A DNA stretch of 11,551 nt, taken from CBDVAK01 sp965371945. Lineage in GTDB: Bacteria > Pseudomonadota > Gammaproteobacteria > Competibacterales > JAHEDQ01. Position numbers and translations under genes: made by a program. The notes below the pieces were generated by a model. The model saw nothing but the letters and a program-made list of their open reading frames with translations, searched no databases and was not told the DNA's origin. Position 1 is the stretch's first letter, and each line of letters starts with the position of its first letter. The stretch is from positions 1 to 11,551 of the forward strand of contig CBDVAK010000097.1 of NCBI GenBank assembly GCA_965371945.1, in the 5' to 3' direction. Below are positions 8,716 through 11,551 of the stretch, piece by piece.

Positions 8716-9545
8716 ATCCGGAACTCCAGTTCTATGGGCCCGATACCGGCCGGCGAGGGTTTCGCCACGGGGTCGGCGCCTCGCGGCCCTCTGGTGTAGA
8801 TGACGCCGGTCGAGAAGCCGTCGTCGGCGTGGATGCGTGTCGCCGCCTCGATGACGTCCCGGCTGGGGGGCGGTTCGAAGCCCCGCACCGTATGCTTCCA
8901 CTCTTTTTGCTCAGGCCGGTAGGTCGGGCAGGGGCTGAGTACCTGTACGAACGAAAACCCGCGGTGCTGGATGGCTTCCACCAGCATATGCGCCAGGCTG
9001 TTCGGGTCGCCGGAAAAGCCACGGGCGATAAACCCCGCGCCCGCGGCCAGGGCGATGGCGGCTGGCTGGAACTGGCGGACCCCGGTACCGTGCGGCGTCA
9101 GCTTGCTGTGGGTCCAGCCGGGCTCGGTAGTGGGTGAGGCCTGACCTTTGGTCATGCCGTAGACCTCGTTGTCCATGACGATGTAGGTGATGTCCGGATT
9201 GCGTCGGCAGGCATGCAGGAAGTGGTTGCCACCGATGGAGAAACCGTCGCCATCGCCGCCGGTAGCCAGCACCGTGATATCCGGCCGTGCGATCTTGAGA
9301 CCGGTGGCCACTGGCAGAGCCCTGCCGTGGATGCCGTGGAAACCGAACACCGAGGTATAGGCAGGTACCCGGGATGAGCAACCGATACCGGAGATCAACG
9401 CGGTCTGTTCCTGGCACAGCCGGAGGAAGGCCAGCGCCTTGGTGATGGCGCTGAGCACCGCAAAGTGCCCGCAGCCGGGGCACCAGACCGGCTTCGTCGC
9501 TGACTTGTAGTCCTTCGCCTTGAGGATTGGAACGGCCGCATCCAT
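8712..9545 (-). CDS. korB: 2-oxoacid:ferredoxin oxidoreductase, beta subunit (KorB/OorB type)
   Basis: A 277-residue thiamine-diphosphate subunit that, with KorA, oxidatively decarboxylates a 2-oxoacid (typically 2-oxoglutarate) to the acyl-CoA, passing electrons to ferredoxin, or runs in reverse. The family pattern is complete: WCPGCGH (21-27), GIGCSSR (53-59), the TPP/Mg motif GDGDGFSIGGNH with Asp98-Asn107, DNEVYGMTKGQASPT (125-139) and CPTYR (206-210). Cys22, Cys25, Cys56 and Cys206 fit the four ligands of the beta-subunit [4Fe-4S] cluster. The ATG has GGAG seven bases upstream and lies 3 bases after the korA stop. The end overlaps the ferritin-like gene by 4 bases. The exact substrate (2-oxoglutarate, pyruvate or another) cannot be fixed from sequence alone. 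Confidence 0.92.
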   Translation of the reverse strand: MDAAVPILKAKDYKSATKPVWCPGCGHFAVLSAITKALAFLRLCQEQTALISGIGCSSRVPAYTSVFGFHGIHGRALPVATGLKIARPDITVLATGGDGDGFSIGGNHFLHACRRNPDITYIVMDNEVYGMTKGQASPTTEPGWTHSKLTPHGTGVRQFQPAAIALAAGAGFIARGFSGDPNSLAHMLVEAIQHRGFSFVQVLSPCPTYRPEQKEWKHTVRGFEPPPSRDVIEAATRIHADDGFSTGVIYTRGPRGADPVAKPSPAGIGPIELEFRI

Positions 9546-9548
9546 GGT

Positions 9549-11258
9549 TCAGCTCCATTGCCTCAGTGCATCACAGACCTGCCCGGGAGTGATCGCCAGC
9601 GGCCCGGGCAGGGCCAGGCTGGTGGCGGTGTCGGACAGTGCTCCCCGGGATCGCAAATAGTCGAAGAACTGTCCGGAGTGGCTTTGTTCCACTACCAGCA
9701 CGTGCTCGGCCTCCGCCAGTAGCTTGATCAGCGGCCCGGTCCGCAACGGCGCTAGCAGTCGCAGGGCGACAAGGCGTGCCTCGATACCCAGCGCGCGTGC
9801 CCGTTGCAGGCCTTCACGCACCGCACCGGTGATCGACCCCCAGGTAACGATTGTGATTGGCCCCCTGCCCTCGAGCTCGGCCCAGGCTGCGCCGTAGTCA
9901 TGGGTCTCGATCTTGCGCAGACGTTTATCCAGTTGCTGACGGTGATGGTCGCCCCGGCTGGACGGCGTGCCGTGTTCGTCGTGTTCCAGGCCGTCAGCGG
10001 TATAGGCAAGCCCGACGCTGCCCGGTAGCGCCATCGGTGACACCCCGGGCTCGGTGAGCTTATAGCGCAGATAGGGGCCGGGTGTTGGTGCCGCCGTCAC
10101 GCGTGGCGTCGTAGCCGGGCGTCGCAGTTGTGGCTCGACGATTGCCGCCGCCTGTCCCATGGCCTGGTCGGACAAGACGATGCTGGCTGTCTGCAGGTGC
10201 TCGGCCAGCTGGACGGCCCATTCGGTGGTGTAGGCGCAGTCGCCGATCGAAGTCGGGGCCAGCACCAGATGCGGCGCCTCTCCGTGCAAACCGTAGAGCG
10301 CGATGTTGAGGTCGGTCTGCTCCGACTTGGTGGGTATGCCGGTGGACGGGCCGCCACGCATGACGTTGACCACGGTCACTGGTGTTTCGCTGGCCACCGC
10401 CAGTCCCAGTGCCTCACTCATCAGCGCCAGACCGGGACCTGAGGTCGCGGTCAGCGCGGGTACGCCACCGTATGAAGCACCCAGTACCATGTTGATGGAG
10501 GCCAGTTCGTCCTCCGCTTGCACCAGTTCTCCGCCCATCTGCTCCAGGCGCGGTGCCAGCCACTCGAGCAGATCGGTGGCCGGCGTGATCGGATAGGCGG
10601 CGACAAAGCGGACACCGGCACGCAAGGCGCCCAGCCCGCAGGCCTGGTTGCCGCTGATGTGCCATCTGCCGGCGCCTTGTTTGCGAGGGTTCGCGAGTTT
10701 CCTGGCGGTGGCCCCGCCAGCGACGGCAAAACCAGCTTGCAGGCACTGCGAGGCGGCTGTTAACACAGCATCGCCACGGTCCGCGAATCGATCGGAGATC
10801 GCTTGTTCCAGCACCGTCACCGGCAACCCGATCCGCGCCGCGAGCAACCCGAGTGCCAGCATGTTGGCGCGACCTCCGCTGATCTCGCGGCTCATCGAGC
10901 GCCAGGCTACCGGGGTTACCCGGGCACCAGTGGAGCGGAATACGTCGGGCGTTTCGCCGGCGGCGGGATCGGCCACAATCTCGCTGTGCTCACCCAGCGG
11001 GATCTCGGCGGCGAAGCGTTCCACATGAGTCCAGTCCAGCGCCGCCAGCAGGTCGAACTGGTCGTCCAGGCATTGTACCGGCGCGCTCGACAGCCGCAGC
11101 AGGGCGGCGGACTCGCCGCCGCGAATCTGTGGGCCCACCGAACGCCGCATCAGCCCGTACCAGCCGTGGCGACCGGCGGCATCCAGCAACAACTCTCCGG
11201 TGGTGATGGCGCCCGCGCCCCCAGCCCCGGTGATTGCAATCGAAATCGTGTCCGCCAA
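9549..11258 (-). CDS. korA: 2-oxoacid:ferredoxin oxidoreductase, fused gamma-alpha subunit (KorA/OorA type)
   Basis: A 569-residue protein joining a gamma domain (about 1-190) to an alpha domain (about 200-569). The gamma part begins AITGAGGAGAITTGELLLDAA and has RRSVGPQIRGGES (38-50). The alpha part has ISGNQACGLGALRAGVRF, YPITP (222-226), QAEDELASINMVLGAS (247-262), SGPGLALMSE and RGGPSTGIPTKSEQTDL (301-317), all hallmarks of the KorA class. The start is TTG at 11256-11258, supported by GGGAG six bases upstream and by the N-terminus MADTISIAITGAGG. No ferredoxin-type 4Cys cluster is present in the chain, so it needs an external ferredoxin, which is not encoded here. First gene of a korA-korB-ferritin operon. 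The substrate is probably 2-oxoglutarate, by family resemblance only. Confidence 0.92.
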   Translation of the reverse strand: MADTISIAITGAGGAGAITTGELLLDAAGRHGWYGLMRRSVGPQIRGGESAALLRLSSAPVQCLDDQFDLLAALDWTHVERFAAEIPLGEHSEIVADPAAGETPDVFRSTGARVTPVAWRSMSREISGGRANMLALGLLAARIGLPVTVLEQAISDRFADRGDAVLTAASQCLQAGFAVAGGATARKLANPRKQGAGRWHISGNQACGLGALRAGVRFVAAYPITPATDLLEWLAPRLEQMGGELVQAEDELASINMVLGASYGGVPALTATSGPGLALMSEALGLAVASETPVTVVNVMRGGPSTGIPTKSEQTDLNIALYGLHGEAPHLVLAPTSIGDCAYTTEWAVQLAEHLQTASIVLSDQAMGQAAAIVEPQLRRPATTPRVTAAPTPGPYLRYKLTEPGVSPMALPGSVGLAYTADGLEHDEHGTPSSRGDHHRQQLDKRLRKIETHDYGAAWAELEGRGPITIVTWGSITGAVREGLQRARALGIEARLVALRLLAPLRTGPLIKLLAEAEHVLVVEQSHSGQFFDYLRSRGALSDTATSLALPGPLAITPGQVCDALRQWS

Positions 11259-11477
11259 CTGTCACTCCCGTAAGCCCGCGCTTGCGCCGGCGGTATTACC
11301 CACAGCCGCGGCATTCTGTTTAGGCACCCGCACCACTACAATGACATAGCTCAATCAAGTTTGGGTATGCGTTGTGAAGATGCCGCACAAATGCGAAATG
11401 GCGGCAACTGGCCTTGTTTGATCGGGCTTCGGTCTGGCACGATGACTCGAACGACATCTTGTGGGAGGGGGAGGACC
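11259..11477. other. Divergent intergenic region upstream of korA and an exported protein
   Basis: These 219 bases lie between two divergent TTG-started genes and should hold both promoters. No convincing -35/-10 pair is visible on either strand. A perfect 6-bp stem (TGCCGC 11381-11386, GCGGCA 11401-11406) with a 14-base loop is the only clear structure; it lacks a T-run and might be an operator or chance. Confidence 0.4.
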
Positions 11478-11551
11478 TTGCGAATCAGAATCGCGAACCG
11501 TTTGCTGGTGGTGATGGCGCTCGTGACGCTGGTGTTGCCGGGTGGCGCCGC
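11478..11551 (+). CDS. N-terminus of an exported protein (3' truncated)
   Basis: A frame opens at TTG 11478 and runs to the window end. It reads MRIRIANRLLVVMALVTLVL followed by PGGAA, a textbook Sec signal peptide with a basic start, a hydrophobic core and a small-residue end. A purine-rich GGGAGGGGGAGGA tract (11463-11475) serves as ribosome-binding site, although its exact spacing is ambiguous. Only the signal peptide is in the window, so the mature protein cannot be identified. An ATG 12 codons downstream would cut the signal peptide in half and is less likely. Confidence 0.5.
   Translation, partial: MRIRIANRLLVVMALVTLVLPGGA

Noticed and set aside
8716..8901. Upstream extension of the ferritin-like gene to 8901
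   Set aside because: The extra 62 residues are Arg-rich shadow sequence of korB; the ATGA overlap start at 8715 with GGAG fits the family.
10990..11265. Overlapping minus-strand frame with a GTG start at 11265 ahead of korA
   Set aside because: It overlaps the korA start in another frame, has no family resemblance, and the korA TTG has the better placed GGGAG and the correct N-terminus.
11435..11449. Possible sigma-54 promoter (TGGCACG then CTCGA)
   Set aside because: The -24 half matches, but the essential GC of the -12 element is absent.

Overview
The window is a GC-rich bacterial chromosome segment, most likely from a gammaproteobacterium. That guess rests on the fused MrpA-MrpB subunit, the mrp/pha gene order, the gamma-alpha fused KorA type and the overall codon use; the sequence does not settle the genus. 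Coding density is high and no gene-free stretch exceeds 300 bases.

Layout. (1) 1-95: the last 30 codons of an unidentified plus-strand gene. (2) 119-805, minus: an exported SYLF/YSC84-domain protein. (3) 806-1097: a 292-base divergent intergenic region. (4) 1098-6990, plus: a complete group-II Mrp/Mnh/Pha-type Na+(K+)/H+ antiporter operon in the order mnhAB (fused)-C-D-E-F-G, with overlapping or closely packed genes except for one break between D and E. (5) 6995-8158, plus: a SerA-like D-3-phosphoglycerate dehydrogenase beginning 4 bases after mnhG, so probably in the same transcript. (6) 8194-11258, minus: a tight three-gene operon, korA (2-oxoacid:ferredoxin oxidoreductase gamma-alpha fusion), korB (TPP/Fe-S beta subunit) and a ferritin-like protein, convergent with the mrp-serA unit. 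(7) 11259-11477: a divergent intergenic region, then the first codons of an exported protein that runs off the window.

The most interesting feature is the mnhD-mnhE break. Positions 5707-5871 hold a 165-base non-autonomous miniature transposable element (MITE-like). It has 26/27-base terminal inverted repeats, TA at both ends (a probable TA target duplication), and imperfect self-complementarity along its whole length. Removing it and one TA on paper restores a typical mrp overlap, ATGATTAG, in which the mnhE start overlaps the mnhD stop and mnhE stays in frame. The element therefore landed inside an 8-base gene overlap without destroying either gene: mnhD still ends in TAG, and mnhE now takes its ATG and its ribosome-binding sequence from the element's right inverted repeat. 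The old mnhE ATG (5702) with its good Shine-Dalgarno sequence now opens a 56-codon frame that crosses the entire element and ends at 5872, overlapping the new mnhE start by 11 bases, which could pass ribosomes on to mnhE.

Functionally, the left operon encodes a multi-subunit membrane antiporter for cytoplasmic pH and Na+ control. The right operon encodes a low-potential, ferredoxin-linked 2-oxoacid oxidoreductase with an attached ferritin-like protein. Two proteins show substitutions at normally important positions: the SerA-like enzyme lacks the usual catalytic Glu, and the ferritin-like protein has Ser in place of a helix-2 Glu ligand.
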